Source: Rattus norvegicus
Lineage: Eukaryota > Chordata > Mammalia > Rodentia > Muridae
Reading direction: 5' to 3'
DNA: 64,000 bases
Assembly: GCF_036323735.1 (NCBI RefSeq)
Contig: NW_026947371.1
Location: 826,274 to 890,273, forward strand
Part shown: in pieces, positions 13,441-29,300 of the stretch
Numbering within the stretch: the stretch's first letter is position 1
Layout of the letters: the number at the start of each line of letters is the position of its first letter
Notes under the pieces: model-generated
The model's input: only the letters and a program-made list of their open reading frames with translations
Databases searched by the model: none
Told to the model about the DNA's origin: nothing
Program-made: the position numbers and the translations under genes

Positions 13441-13555
13441 TATGTTTATCAATCTATATCTATATCTGTATCTGTATCTGTATCAGTATCTGTATCTTTA
13501 TCTATCTATCTATCTCTATCTCTATCTCGATCTCTATCTCTATATCTAATCTATC
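13441..13555. repeat. (TATC)n / TATCTG compound microsatellite
   Basis: Tetra- and hexanucleotide variants of TATC run through this interval at the position where other copies have (TA)n. Confidence 0.9.
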
Positions 13556-14087
13556 TACTGCTTCTTCAGCTATGATGTTAGACATAGATTCTGCATAAGG
13601 AGGTCAAAAATGTAGAAGTCACAAATGCCAAATAGACTTCCTCCTGTTCTTATGAACCTATTGAAGTTGAGGTTTCCCTGGACCTCATGCCATTCCTCTC
13701 CCTGCCCATCCTCCTGAATTTTGTTTTCCTTGAAGAAAGAATCATGGTAAAACATCCAAAACCTGCAAGTCTTGCACTGGGAAAACAGGAAGTTAGATAT
13801 TACAGAACTGTAACTTAATGGGACTTCAGAACCGCATTCTATACTCCATGTTGTCCTTTGCTATAGTGATGTCTGGTAATTTTTGGATAAAATAAGGAGT
13901 TTTGAGTTTATCATTTGAAGTAGGTATACAATATATACACTGTTATATTCACTCTATGGGTTGGTCCCCTTTGTTTACAAAACCATTGCAAAAAATTGAA
14001 TTCGTTAACAGAATTTTTGAGTATACTTTCAGGAGTATACATAAAGTCCCCTATCAAGGAATGTACAATAAGAAAGTATAATACAGT

Positions 14088-14203
14088 GTTGGGGAATTAG
14101 GTCAGTGGTAGACCACTTGCCTAGCAAGCTCAAGGCCCTGGTTTCAGTCCCCAGCTCCAAAAAAAAAAAAAAAGAAAAAGCAAAAAAGAAAAAGAAAAGA
14201 AAA
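14088..14203 (+). mobile_element. ID SINE, sense, with A-rich tail
   Basis: Contains TTGGGGAATTAGGTCAGTGG, CTAGCAAGCTCAAGGCCCTGG and CAGTCCCCAGCTCC, then a long A-rich tail with AAAG steps. The flanking words AGAAAGTATAATACA and AGAAAATGTAATACA, on the left and right, look like a slightly diverged target-site duplication of about 15 bp. Array copies without the element have one copy. Confidence 0.9.
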
Positions 14204-15806
14204 TGTAATACAATATTCACCCAATTAAATGTCTGTATGGAAAATACTGGCCATTGGGAAACAGAGAAAACCTAAAAAATTGAACTTTATGTAACAGGAA
14301 TGGACCTGGGAATAAAATTATTATCCAGATGAATCTCCTCCACTCCATGTTCCTAGATCTTTTCTACCAATTGCAATCCCCTGACTAACTTTCTCAATTC
14401 AGAGCAGGCAACCACTAATGAAGCACAAAGAGGTCTCTAATTTTAGAGAGATGTAGTAAGGAAAGGTTTCCACAGTGTCACAGGAGACTATCCTGGAAAG
14501 AGCACCGCCAAATCTGGTCAATATAAAGATAGCTTTTTAGCAGGTAATTCATGGCAGTTCTCAGTGACATTATCATTTGTCCATCCCTGAAAAAATCTCT
14601 TGTATCCTGGAGAGCCATAGTTTATTCTGTGATGTCACAAGTGTTGTCCTGTATGCATCTCCCTCTCTGATATTCCTTCAGTACCTCTAGGGTTTACTAA
14701 TTTTCCTATAATTCAGAGTGAACAGTTTTTGTGAAGGGGAACAAAGACTATGAAGAGATCAGAGATGGGGAAAAGGAAGCTGGCCTTCTGTCTTGGTATA
14801 TAAAAAAGGAAGCAATACCTGGTCCATGGGAAATATACATGAGTCCTGGGTAGGGGCTGTGTGGGTTACCTGAAGAGATAGCCTGGATCTGAGCCTTGGA
14901 TATGCAAACCTGGAGCTGGGATTCTCTCAGAATTATCTGGACTTACCTGCTTGGTTCCTGGAATCAGAGAGTTTATATCACTAATTTCTTTATCCCAAAA
15001 TCCAAATGTTGGGAAGGGTGCTGTTTTCCTGAGATCTCATCAATTTTATTCTTTTTTCCCAGTAGAAAAGCATCCTAAGGAAGAAGGGAAAGGTCATTAT
15101 TCTATCCTCAGCTCAGTGTAAACTCCTCCAAGCTTTGGATTCCTACAGTGTGCATTTTGTGTCTGACACTCATATATGGGAGAGAAAAGTGCTTCTAGTT
15201 GAGAATTCATGATCTCAGTCTTTCAACTAGTATTGCTCTGTCTACCATACATTGACAGTGACTCTTTATATTTCTGAGTCAATAGGGGTGATTAGCAGCC
15301 AGTTTTCTTTTCTTTAATTTCTTTCATTTTGAATATTTTTTTTGCTTTTAATTCCATACTTCTGTATTACCTTTTCCAGTTTCCTGTCCATAAGATCTCT
15401 AAGTAGTCCCCATCCAATTCCTCTAAAACAACCCTTACTGCCCCTTGACATTCCCATAAACTGGGAGCTAAACCTAGTGATGAAACCAAAGGGCTTCTCC
15501 TTCCTTTGGTGCCCAAAAAGGCCATCCTCTGCTACATATTCAGTTTGAACCTTAGGTCTGTCCATATACATTCTTTGAATATTGGTTTAGTACCTGAAAT
15601 ATCTGGTTCTTTGGCATTGTTCTTCCAATGATTTTAATGCCCCTTCAGCTCTTGTAATCGTTTCTCAAAATCTACTAGCAAGAGGTCCGTTCTCAGTTCA
15701 CTGGTTTGCCACTAGCTTTCATTTCTCTATTGGACCAGCTTTCGCTGTGTCTCTCAGGAAAGATCTATATCCTGCTCCCGGAGGCATGCAATTCTTAGCT
15801 TCAACA

Positions 15807-15808
<2 letters not shown>

Positions 15809-15868
<60 letters not shown>
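15809..15868. repeat. (TA)n microsatellite at unit junction
   Basis: About 30 TA steps replace the CTAGTTTTGGTGGCTGATG segment of other copies, then continue into short TATATTCAACCACCAA repeats to about 15907. Confidence 0.95.
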
Positions 15869-15872
<4 letters not shown>

Positions 15873-16411
15873 CCACCAATATTGTATATATATATTCAAC
15901 CACCAACTTGTATGGTGGCTCATACAAGCCATGAGATTAGGTGGAATTTTAACATGGATACTTTGGAACTACCTCAATTATTTAGAATTTACAAATAAAA
16001 ATACCAAATTGACTTCCTTCTGTTCTTATGAAACTAATAATGTTGAGGTTTTCCTTGACCTCAAGCCATTGCTCTCCCTGCCCAATCTCCTGACTCTTAT
16101 GTTTTATCTGAAAAAAGAACCATGTAAAACATCCAAAACCCTCAAGCCTGACCCTGGGAACACAGGAAGGTATATATTAGCTATCTGACATCTAAAGGTA
16201 TTACAGAATCTCTTTCTCTTGTCCATGTTGTACTTTGCTTTACTGATATCTGATAATTTTTGGATAAAAAAAAAGGATTTGGTAGTTTATCGTTTGAAGT
16301 AATTACATAGTATTTACCCTGTTATATTCACTCTTTGCCTTGGCCTCCAGTGTTCTCAAATTCATTACAAAAATATTGAATTGGAAAACAGAATTTTTGA
16401 GTACACATTCA

Positions 16412-16415
<4 letters not shown>

Positions 16416-16494
<79 letters not shown>
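16416..16494. repeat. (TA)n/(TATG)n microsatellite inside the core
   Basis: It expanded from the CAGGAATATATATAAAG segment present in the core of all copies. Only this copy shows the expansion. Confidence 0.95.
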
Positions 16495-16496
<2 letters not shown>

Positions 16497-18158
16497 GTGC
16501 CCTTTCAAGGAATGTACAGTCAGAAAATGAAATACAATGTTCACTCAATAATAGGGCTGTAGGGAAAATCCTGGCCTTTGGGAAACAGAGAAAAGCTAGG
16601 AAATTGAACTGAAGGTCACAGGAATGGACTTTGGATTAAAATTATTGTTCAGAAGAATCTCCTCCCTTCCATGATCCTAGATATGTTCTACCCATGACAA
16701 GCCTCTGACTAAGTTTCTCCATTCAAAGCATGTAAACACTAATGAAGCTAAGAGAAGTCTCTAGTTTTAGAGAGATGAATACATAAAGGTTTCCTCTGTT
16801 TCGCTGGAAACCCTCCTTGAAGGGGCACTCTCAAATCTGGCCATTATAGTTCAGCAGGCAGGCTAAGGCAGTTCTCATTGACATCACCATTTGGCCCTCC
16901 CTGAAAAATCTCTTGTACCCTGGAGTGCACTAGCTTCTTCTGTGATGTCACAAGTGTTGTCATCACAGCACGGCCTAAGGGTTATTCCTTCTGTAAATCT
17001 AGGTTTACTAATTAGACTCTCATTCAATGTAAACAGTCATTTAGGAGGGAGAACAAAAAGGCTGAAGAGACCAGAGATGGGGAAAAGGCAGATGGCCTTC
17101 TGTTTTCATTAAAAAATAAAAATAAAAATAAAGAAGAAGAAATATGCCATCACTGGGAACGTTCAGAGAGTCCTGGGTAGGGGCTAAGTGTGTTCGCTGA
17201 AGAGAAGCCTTGGTCTTAGTCTTCCACGTTTCAGAATCAGGAGCTGGGAGCCTCTGAGAAGAATCTGGACTTCCCTGTTGTTATGATACCTGGAAGTGAG
17301 AGCGTTTATAACATTCATTTATTTATTCCAAAAGCCAGGTGTTGGGAATCATACAGTTGTTTTCCTGAGAGCTCATGCCTTTATTCTTTTTGCCCAAAAG
17401 AAAAAGGTCCTAAGGAAGGAGGTAAAGACAAGTATTGTGTCCTCAGCTCAGAGGAATCTCCCACATGCTTTCCATTCCTGTAATGCAGTTTGTGTCTGAC
17501 ACTGATATCGTGCTTCTAGTTGACACTTCATGATATCAGCCTTTCCACTAGTATTACTCTGACTCCCATTCTCTGAAGGTGACCCTTTAGATTTCTGAGA
17601 CCATTGGTGACATTAGCCTGCAGTATTCCTATCTTTTATTTCTTTCATTTTTCTTTATTTTTTACTAAATTCTGTTGCTTTTTTAAATGAATATTTCTAT
17701 ATTTACATTTCATATTTTTTCTTTCCCAGTTTCCTGTCTGTAAGACCCGTTACCTGTCCCCCTACCCTTCTTATATAACCTCCCTTACTGCACCTTGACA
17801 TTCCCTTGAAAGGGGAGTCAAACCTAGTTTGGACAAAGGGTTTCTCCTTCCATTGGTGCCCAACATGGCCATCCTCTGCTACGTATGCATTTGGAGTCAT
17901 TGGTCTATCCATGTACAGTCTTCAAATATTCGTTTAGTACCAGAAAGCTCTGGTTTGTTGAAACAGTTCTTATTGAGTTGAAAGCCCCTTCATCTTTTGT
18001 TATCCTTTCACAAAATCTACCAATGTGTCGTCAGTTTACAGTTCACTGGTTTGCCACTAGGATTCACTTCTGTATTTGACATGGTCTAGCAGTGTCTCTC
18101 TGGAAAATTCTATATCCGGTTCCTGGCAGCGTGCGATTCTTAGCTTCATTAATCTTAT

Positions 18159-20461
<2,303 letters not shown>

Positions 20462-20474
20462 TAGATTTGGTGGC

Positions 20475-20537
<63 letters not shown>

Positions 20538-22748
20538 TTTTGCTGTCTCCTACAACTATGAGCTTTGGTGGAATTTTAACTTGGATTCTGGGAAACTAGA
20601 TCAAAGATTTGGAATCGACAAAGAACAATGCCAAATATAAACCCTCATGGTATTATGAAACCAATGAGGTAATGATGTAGAGGATTCAATGGACCTCACC
20701 GATTCCTCTGCATGCCCATCCTACTGAATCTTATGTTTGGCCTAAAGAAAGAATTATGGTTAAATATCCAAAAGCCTCAATTCTGCCCTTGGGAACACAG
20801 GAGGTAGATATTAGAGAACTGATATCTAATATGGATACAGATCCACATTCTATAATCCATGTTTTCCTTTTCTTTACTGATGTCTAGTAAATTTTTGATA
20901 AAATAGGATTATGGAGTTTATCTTTTCAAGTAGTACACAATATATACACTGGTATATTCATGCTATGGCTGGGGCCTCTTCGTTTCCTACGTCATTGGAA
21001 AAATTGAATTAGAAAACAGAACTTTTGAGTACACATTCAGGAATATATATATAGCAAGGAATGTACAGTGAAAAAATGTAGTAATATATTCACCCAATTA
21101 AAGATCTGTAAGGAAAATACTGGCCTTTTGGAAACAGAATAACGTAGAAAATTGAACTGTATGTCACAGGAATCAACCTGGGAAAAAAAATTATTATCCA
21201 GAAGAATTTCCTCCACACATATTTTCTACCCATGTCAAGCCACTGACTAACTTTCTCCATTCAGAGCATGTAACCAATAATGAAGCAAAGAGAAGTCTCT
21301 AGCTTTAGAGAGATGTAATACGTAAAGGTTTCCCCTGTGTCCCAGGAGACATCCTGGAAAGGGGACCCTCAAATCTATTCAATGTAAATAAAGCTGTTTA
21401 GAAGGTAGGCCATTGCAGTTCTCAGTGGCATCACCATTAGACCCTCCTTGAAAAATCTCTTTTTCCCTGGAGAGCCCAACTTTCTTCAGTGATGACAAAA
21501 GTGTTGTTGTGTCCGCATGTGCCTCTTGGATATTCCTTCAGTACCAATAGTGTTTACTATTTGGCCACTAATTCAGAGTAAACAGCCATTTGGGAGGGAG
21601 AACACAGAGGATGACAATGTCAGAGATGGAGAGAAGGAAGCTTGAATTCTGTCTTGGTATAAAAAAGGAAAAAAAAATATGGTTCATGAGAAACTCAGTG
21701 GGTCCTAAATAGCCATTGTGTGTTTTCACTAAACAGATAGACTTGATCTGAGTGTTCCACATATGGGATTCAGGAGCAAGATGCCTCTCAGAAGCATCTG
21801 GACTTGCCTGCTTGTTATGGTTGCTGGAAGGCAGAGAGTTTATATCATTCATTTCTTTATTCCAAAAGCCAGTTGTTGGGAAAGGGTCCATTGTTTTTCT
21901 GAGAGCTCATCACATTTATTTTTGTTGCCCCATAGTAAAACATCCTAAGGAAGAAGAGAAAGACAAATTTTATATCCTCAGCTCAGTGTAAACTCCTCCA
22001 TGCACTGATATCTAGGAGAAAGAAGTACTTCTAGTCGATGTTTGATCATCTTACTCTTTCCACTAGAATTACTCTGACTACCATTCCCTGACAGTGAATC
22101 ATTAGATTCCTGAGTCAATGGGTTTGATTAGCAGGCAGTTCTCTTTTGTATTATTTCTTAATTTTTTTAACATTTTTTTGCCTTTTTAGTTGGATATTTC
22201 TTTTTTTTTTCTTTTCAGAGATGGGGACCAAACCCAGGGCTTTGCACTTGCTAGGCAAGTACTCCACCACTGAGCAAATCTCCAACCCCTAATTGAATAT
22301 TTATATATTTTCATTTCACATGTTATGTTTCTATTCAGTTTCATTTCCATAAGATCCCTAAGCAGTCCCCCTCCTATGCCTCTATAACTACACTTATTAC
22401 CCCTTGACTTTCCCATTCACTAGGAGTCAAAACTATGGATGACCAAGGGCTTCTCCTTCCTTTGGTGCCCTACAAGTCCTTGCTCTGCTACATATGCAGA
22501 TGGAGACATAAGTCTTTGAACATTGGTTTAGTACCAGGTTTGTTGGCATCTTTGTTCTTATTGAGTTGAAAGCCCCTTCAGCCCTTGTAATCCTTACTCA
22601 AAATCTACCAACAAGCGTTCCGCTTTCAGTTCACTGGTTTGCCACTGGCATTCACTTTTGTATTTGACATGCTCTAGCTGCGTCTCTCAGGAAGGATCTA
22701 TATCTGGTTCCTGGAAGAATGCACTTATTACGTTCATCTATATTATCT
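20462..22748 (-). repeat. Array copy L9, complete plus ID insertion
   Basis: About 2.29 kb including an ID SINE in its L1 tail. (TA)n occupies 20478-20535. Confidence 0.85.
22200..22288 (-). mobile_element. ID SINE, antisense, inside an L1-tail
   Basis: T run, then AGAGATGGGGACCAAACCC, CTTGCTAGGCAAGTACTCC and CTCCAACCCC, which is the complement of an ID element. AGTTGGATATTT on the left and AATTGAATATTT on the right approximate a target-site duplication. Confidence 0.85.
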
Positions 22749-22763
22749 AGATTTGTTACACTA

Positions 22764-22804
<41 letters not shown>

Positions 22805-24245
22805 TGATATATACTGATATATACTGGATATATATTTGGTGGCTTCTACAATTATGACGTTAGGTGGAATATTACCATGGATACTGCACAATTAGCTCAA
22901 GAATGTAGAATCAACAAATGACAATGCCAAATAGACTCCCTCCTGTTCTTAAGAACCTATTAAATTTGAGGTATACCTGGACCTCACTCATTCCTCTCCC
23001 TTCCCATCCTCCTGAATCTTATGTTTGGCCTAAAGAAAGAATCATGGTAAAACATCTAAAACCCTCAAGACTGGCCGAGGGAACACAGGAAGGTAGATAT
23101 TAGAAACTGATATCTAATGGAACTACAATACTGTATTCTATAGTCTATGTTGTCCTTTGCGTTACTGATGTCTGGTAATTTTAGGAAAAAATAAGGATTT
23201 GGGAGTTTATCTTTTGAAAAGAGTACACAATATTTACACTGTTATATTCACTCTAAAACTGACCCCCTTTGTTACAAAAATCTTTGGAAAAAATTGAATT
23301 GAAAAGAGGAATATTTAAGTTCACATACGGGAAAAAATATATAGAGTCCTATACCAAGGAATGTACAATAGGAAAACGTAATACAATTTTCATTCAATTA
23401 AAGGTCTGCAAAGAAAATCCTGGTCTTTGGGAACCAGAGAAAACCTAACAAATTGAACTGTATCTCACAGGAATATACCTGGAAATAGAAATATCCAGAA
23501 GAATCTCCTCCACCTTATGTTCCTAGAACTTTTCTACCTATGCCAAGCCCCTGACAAAGTTTTTTCCATTCAGAGCATGTAACCACTAATGAAGCAAAAA
23601 GAAGTCTCTACCTTCAGAGAGTTGTAGTATGTATAGGTTTTCACGGTGTCACTGGAGACACTCCTGTAAAGGGAACCCTCGAATCTGGTTAATATAAGGG
23701 AAAGCTGTTCCCCAGGTAGGCTATGGCAGTTCTCAGTGACATCATCATTACACCTTCCCTGAAAAATGTCTTGTATCCTGGAGAGCCATTGCTTCGGCTG
23801 TGATGTCAAAAGTGTTGTTGTGTCTGCAACTGCCTCATTGACATTCTTTCAGTATCTCTAAGGTTTACTAATTTGCTTCCAATTCAGAGTAAACAACCAT
23901 TTGGGAAAGAGAACAAAGAGCATGATGATATCAGACATGGGGAGAAGGAAAGTGGCTTTCTGTCTTGGTATAAGAAAAGGAAGAAATATGTCGACAATGG
24001 GATAGCTCAGTCATTCCTGGGTAGGAGTTGAGTGGGATCGCTGAAGAGATAGCCTCGTCAGAGCCTTCCACATATGGTAATCAGGAACAGGAACCTCTCA
24101 GAAGCATCTGTACTTCCCTGCTTGTTATGGTTCCTGGTAGTCAGAGTGTTTATATCATTATTTTCTTTCTTCCAAAAGCCTGGTTTTGGGAAGGGCACAG
24201 TTGTTTTCCTGAGAGCTCATGGCTTTTATTCCTTTTGGCTCATGT
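22749..24245 (-). repeat. Array copy L10, partial; right edge of left array
   Basis: Colinear with other copies through GTTCCTGG, GTTTATATCATT and GGCTTTTATTCCTTTTGG, then it ends abruptly within the core near 24245. A TG/TA tract occupies 22764-22802. There is no L1 tail at this end. Confidence 0.85.
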
Positions 24246-25480
24246 TTGTAAAGAATTTAGTTCTTGATAACTTGAACCCTTCAGGTCTGTAGGAAGTCAC
24301 ATCACTTTTGTCAGTGTTAGAGTCAGTTGCTAACCGTTACTATTAGTAATACTACTCGCTGGGGACAGCACACATGATAGTTTACCTTTGGCCAACACTT
24401 AGTTTCCAAACAACATCCTTCGTATTTTATCACTTACACAAACATGAAATCTTACTACTGTGTCTTCATATTCTTTGAATTTTATCACTATTCACTCCAT
24501 CCATTATTACTATCTTTGTGTCAAGAATTGTTTCTTGTTTATCGTACAACAGTGTGCATCTACCCTGAGCTTTTTCTAACCACAAGTCTGTGCAATGTGG
24601 TTTCCTTCTTTCCCCTTTTTTCAAACCCTCCCCCTCTATAGTAAACAGTATGTTCAATGATGTTGCACCTTAATTGTTGGTTACTTCCTATCTTGTCTTT
24701 CTCCCCATGTTCATTCAGTTGAATCCATTAGTCTTTGGACACATCTGTTGCTTAGGGAGCTCTTTCCCAGGGTGTCAATTTGCCTTATTCTTTCCCTTCA
24801 TTTAGATCTCTGTTTAATGCTGTATTCTCAGTGAGGCATTCAGTGAGCACACTACATTATATGGTCTCCTCTCTATTTTTCTATCCCTTTAGCCATATTA
24901 GTTTTCTTCAGATGCTTGTGACATGACAGTGCATCACATACTCCTGTCTCTACTTGCCACTAATATGTAAGAAATAGTTGGACTTGGTCCCAAACACCTT
25001 TATTGCTGGACTTTTGTTTCTAATCACTAGAATACTACATGCAGCATAAGAGAAGTTTAACAATATTTGGAAAAGTCTGAATGGATTGAAGAGAAAACCA
25101 ATTGAAATTAAGTGATGTACAGAAATGTATTAATTCTTGGATGCTTTTTCCTCAGAATTGCCTACTTTATATCACAAAGTTATAAACCTATTTGCAAGGC
25201 ATTGCAAGAACTTTCCAATTGACTGTATGTTTTCATTGTATTATTAGAGTTTTGTAGCTTGAAAGACAGGTCAGCCATTACAACCAAAACTTCAAGGTCC
25301 TCCTTCCCACTAGTTGCTAAAAAGTATTATGCACACAAATCATACAATTTAATATTGCTGAGAGTTATGATAATTTTTTAACCAGTTTCTGTGCATGTAG
25401 GGTAATTATAGTTTACGTGTCTAGGATACATGAAACTTCTACAGTACACACGACCAACCAGATTACCAAGCTGCCATGGA
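24246..25480. other. Spacer, mostly unassigned; possible old L2 fragment
   Basis: No gene seen. The stretch near 24785-24910 (CTTCATTTAGATCTCTGTTTAATGC followed by ATTCTCAGTGAGGCATTC) loosely recalls the 3' end of an L2 element. The match is weak and from memory. Confidence 0.35.
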
Positions 25481-25489
25481 AAGAGGAGA

Positions 25490-25640
25490 ACTCGGTCTGA
25501 CTTTCAGTTCCAGGTCCACCATTGATGGGTTGTTTTGGTCCAATGGAAAATTCTTCTTTTCTACAGCAGTTTCCTCATCTATTCAATGAACTCAGTACCT
25601 TAAATATACAGGATTATTATAAATTTATCTTTATTTGTTC
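25490..25640 (+). mobile_element. MIR-like ancient SINE
   Basis: Contains CAGTTTCCTCATCTATTCAATG, the recognisable MIR core-to-tail motif, then an AT-rich tail. Heavily diverged. Confidence 0.45.
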
Positions 25641-25754
25641 ATCTATAAGTAACTTAGAACCTGAAGTTTTTGTATTATCCATAAATGTAAATGTGAGCCC
25701 CTGCACAGTTAGAATATCAGAGGAACAAGGCAGGCATTGTTCCCTTTTGTTTTG

Positions 25755-25885
25755 AAGCGGGGTTTCTCTATTGTTTACCTCGGCTATGCCAGTCAAGCTG
25801 GCCTATAGGTGTCTAATATTCTCCTATCTCACCCTGCTATCCAGTGGCTGGAGCACAAGGATTATAGATTCATGTTATAAAATCT
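25755..25885 (-). mobile_element. B1-like SINE, antisense, diverged
   Basis: GGGGTTTCTCTATTGTTTACC and CCAGTCAAGCTGGCC followed by GGCTGGAGCACAAGGATTATAG resemble a complemented B1. Old and incomplete. Confidence 0.5.
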
Positions 25886-26069
25886 TGCTTTTTATGTGGA
25901 TTCCTTGCATTCAAACTGAGATCCTCACACTTGCACCTTAAACTCTCTGCTCACTGTGCTATTTCCCCAGTAAACCCGCAAGTCACCTTTATGTGACTTG
26001 AACACATAGGAACTGCCCTTGACCCCCATGAGTCTTTAGACAAAAAAAAAGTGTTTGGGCGTACAGAGG

Positions 26070-26160
26070 AAGGAGAGGGTTATGTAGTTCAGTAGAAAAA
26101 TGATTGCCTGTCTCAAATGGACTCCTGAGTTCAGTCCCCAGTACTGAAAAACTAGGAGAA
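26070..26160 (+). mobile_element. ID-like tRNA-derived SINE, diverged
   Basis: Carries a GTAGTTCAGTAGAAAAATGATTGCCTG-type A-box region and GAGTTCAGTCCCCAGTACTG. Related to ID but too diverged to assign. Confidence 0.4.
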
Positions 26161-27690
26161 GTCAATCCTTAAGAGTTTAAGTAAGTCAGGAAAAAAGCAG
26201 ATTTCTTTCTTTTCATGTGAATTAAAGGAAAGGGTTTTTTTTTAATTTTTTAACTTATTTGACAAGCTGAGTTTTTAGTAAACATAGACTGTATTACTTT
26301 GAGTTTATTTTTAATGCATGCAGTTTATATATCTAACATTGTGCATTACACTCTAACCTCAGAACCTTTTTTTGTTTGATTTTTGTGAGTATTGGTGAGG
26401 GGGAGGGTAAACAGATAAGGCCAGCTGTCTGTCTTTATTTAACTCCCCTCAGGTACTGAGAAGATAGCACTGTTGAGAGTAAGAGAGAAACACAGCAGCG
26501 GTAAAGCAAGTACAAGCAAGATTCTTTTCATTTTGCATTCACATAACAATTATGTGAAAAATTGCTATGGTCTCTCAAGGGAGCATGACCTAGTGTTCAA
26601 TAATTTTCAATAAAAAATCTCATAACCCAGAGTTTTAATTTCATAAAAATAATTTTTTCTATACAGATTTTTGTTTTTCAGTTTTTCTTCTATTAACCTT
26701 TGCTCAATTTAAAATAATCAAATTATGCCAGATTTCACTTATGACTTAACAATTGCAGTAGACTTAAGTGTATAAAATAAGCACTTGTAAATTAATGGTA
26801 GGACTATTGATTGTTGAAATCCTTTTTGAGAATAATTGGTAGTATATGTAAAATGTTAAAAAAATGTAATTATATTGTTTTTTATAAATGTACAACCTAA
26901 GAGGCTACAATACAAAGAAATATTTTTGTGCCAATGTGCCTACAACAGTAGCAGCCTCGAAGCCTCTCACATAGCCATATATTTGGAGTGTACAGGAGTT
27001 GCGTTGCTCTGTTTAGTGGCACATCTTGGCAGTAATACTGGAAGTGAAAGGTAGGCATAGCACTTCAGAGTGTTGCTAGGCACTATTTACCAAAACGGAC
27101 GTAACCTATGTTTGTGGGCAGTAACCTATGAACCTCTCTAGGAATAGAGATAAGTGCATACACCTACGTATAAGCACTCGAGAACATTAGTAACTGTACT
27201 ATGTTTATGTCCCCAAACTGGAACAATACGAAGTTCTATCAACAATGTAATAGATGTTTTGTTTTGTTTTTTTTCCCAATGGGATGGTGTGGAGAAGAGA
27301 GAGGAATGAACTGAAGCCACATACAGGGACACAGATGAAAGTTTATAACTGAGGTTTATAGAACATGAAACTAACCATTTAAAAATAAACAAAAGAAGCC
27401 AAACTCCAAAAATACACTTATTTCATTTAGCTGTCAAAAAGATTGACAATTCGTATTAGAAGACAGTGCTTACTTACCATGGCTGGAAAGGGATGTAAAG
27501 CGCAGGCACTGTACTGTGATGAGTTTCAACAGTGATTTAGGACCCAGAACAACAAAAGAAAACATATCCAGCAACTGTACTCAATGCAGCAAAGATTATA
27601 ATGAAAAGATTTAGAATAGACTTCTGTTTGGGGCATTGTTTTTTGTTTTGAGTTAACAGACATGTTCTGATTTGTAAATATTTTACATAC
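26161..27690. other. Spacer, no gene recognised
   Basis: AT-rich unique sequence. The open frame of 84 codons on the minus strand (27138-27392) shows no recognisable domain and I do not call it. Confidence 0.4.
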
Positions 27691-27694
27691 AATC

Positions 27695-27800
27695 CAGAAG
27701 GCTCTGGAACCAGATTACTGAAATTAAATATTTGTGTCCTTAGATGAAGCACTTGATTTAACTCTGTTTCTTCATTTAGCTCCTGTAAAATCATGTATGT
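27695..27800 (+). mobile_element. MIR-like ancient SINE
   Basis: TGTGTCCTTAGATGAAGCACTTGATTTAACTCTGTTTCTTCATTTAG-like order matches the MIR pattern (only partly quoted here). The overlapping minus-strand frame of 100 codons (27537-27839) is therefore probably not coding. Confidence 0.5.
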
Positions 27801-28316
27801 TTTTACTGTGAAAATAAAATTATACACAGCAAGCAACATAAAACATCACTTAGCCCAAAAGATGCTAATGAATGTTAGTATCCTCTCACTAAGATTTTAA
27901 ACTATGTGAGAGTTTAGAATAGAACAGTATGCAGCTTTTATTATATGGATCCATTATTCACAGAGGTGGCATTCTTATTCTTAGATAGAAACTCCATGAA
28001 CTCAGCTTATTCCATAATTACTTGAGTTTTTTTGCGGCCCTCTCACATCAGCCATCAGTCAAGACCGTCTACCAGAGACACAGTCACAACACATTCTCAA
28101 TAGGGGTACCTCTTCCCAGGTCACTCTACGTTATGTCAAGTTGACCAGACAGAATTAGAAATTTTGGAATGTTGGAGCAAATCCGTGAGTGGCAAACAGT
28201 TAAAACAGTTAATCTTAAGATGTAATTTCAATGTCAACTTCAATATTTTATTACTTTCCCCCTTTGTAATTACTTTTTTTAGTGAAATGAAGTGTATAAA
28301 AGATGAACACTCCTTC

Positions 28317-28318
<2 letters not shown>

Positions 28319-28369
<51 letters not shown>
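28319..28369. repeat. (TG)n microsatellite
   Basis: About 25 TG steps. Confidence 0.98.
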
Positions 28370-28370
<1 letters not shown>

Positions 28371-28754
28371 AGATTCCTGTATACAGGTATACCCAGCATG
28401 TGTACATGAAAAAGCCCAAAAGAGGATAACAGATGTCTTTCTTATCCCTGCTTTATTCCCTTAGGCCAGGTTGCTCACTGAACTTGAGGCTGATTATTTT
28501 GCTAGGCTGCTGGTTAGTGAACTTTCCCGGCATGACTGGCTTCATGATACAGCACTAAATTATAAGTATCTATGACAAAGCCTGTTTTTATATGGTGCAA
28601 ACTCACTTTGTCATGCTTGCTTAAGCTGTTTTTTGACCTCAGAATTAACTATTTTACAAGAAGATGTCAATATTGTTATACAATCTACCTAAACCTTTTA
28701 TTGTCTTAGAAGGGAGCCCAGTCACAAATTTCTATTGCTCCAGCTGTCGACAAC

Positions 28755-29300
28755 TACAGAACTTTTCTGTCTTTATGGATATACCTCCAGTAGATAGTCC
28801 ATGTGATTGAAGTCTTGTGGCATTTTCACTTAGTGTGTTCTCAATATTCATTTACGTTGTGGCATCAATCCGTACTACGTTCCACATATCACTTTTTGTT
28901 TATCCATTCGTCCATTCATAGACTCTTTGGGTCTTCTAAACTTAAAATTTTTCATTGTTTCTATTATGATATTAGGACCTATGGGCATATGCTTGCTATG
29001 GCTCACATGTATTGATCAGAAAACACTGTACGGGTGACGTAGGTGAGTTGTTTCCCTCCTATTGGGGCGAGAAATGGAACCCAAGTAGGTGTGCAGGCTT
29101 GGGGCATGTTTTACTTTATAGGAAAGCATCTTATTTTCTTCTATAGAGGTTATACCGCTTTCCATTACTACCAGTAATGTATGAGGGTGCTTTTACGTCC
29201 ATCCAAGTGGATGTGAGGTATTGTCTTAGTTTTTAAGTTGCATTTTCCTAATAACTTATCATTTTAAGCATTTTTCTTTTAGACCAGTATGAGAACAGAT
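28755..29300 (-). mobile_element. Ancient L1 (L1M-type) fragment, antisense
   Basis: The order CTGTCTTTATGGATATACC, TTTCACTTAGTGTGTTCTC, TTTGTTTATCCATTCGTCC, ACTACCAGTAATGTATGAGGG and GCATTTTCCTAATAACTTATC follows the complement of an old mammalian L1 ORF2 end. It is strongly diverged. The short frame at 28803-29015 is part of it. Confidence 0.7.

Larger units (their letters stand above)
13427..15808 (-). repeat. Array copy L6, complete plus ID insertion
   Basis: About 2.38 kb, normal length once the ID element at 14088-14203 is discounted. It opens with a TATC/TATCTG repeat in place of the usual TA tract. Confidence 0.85.
15809..18158 (-). repeat. Array copy L7, complete
   Basis: About 2.35 kb. 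It has two TA tracts, one at the usual junction (15809-15868) and a second within the core (16416-16494). TGTGATGTCACAAG occurs at about 16941. Confidence 0.85.

Noticed and set aside
14088..14160. Possible tRNA gene (A-box and B-box-like words)
   Set aside because: It is an ID SINE, tRNA-derived, with A tail and flanking duplication; no cloverleaf acceptor stem is preserved.
24444..24657. Overlapping 65- and 63-codon frames on opposite strands
   Set aside because: No motif, no splice context, and length within chance expectation for this composition.
27537..27839. 100-codon minus-strand frame with a hydrophobic C-terminus
   Set aside because: It overlaps a MIR-like element and shows no recognisable domain or gene context; hydrophobic stretches are common in AT-rich chance frames.
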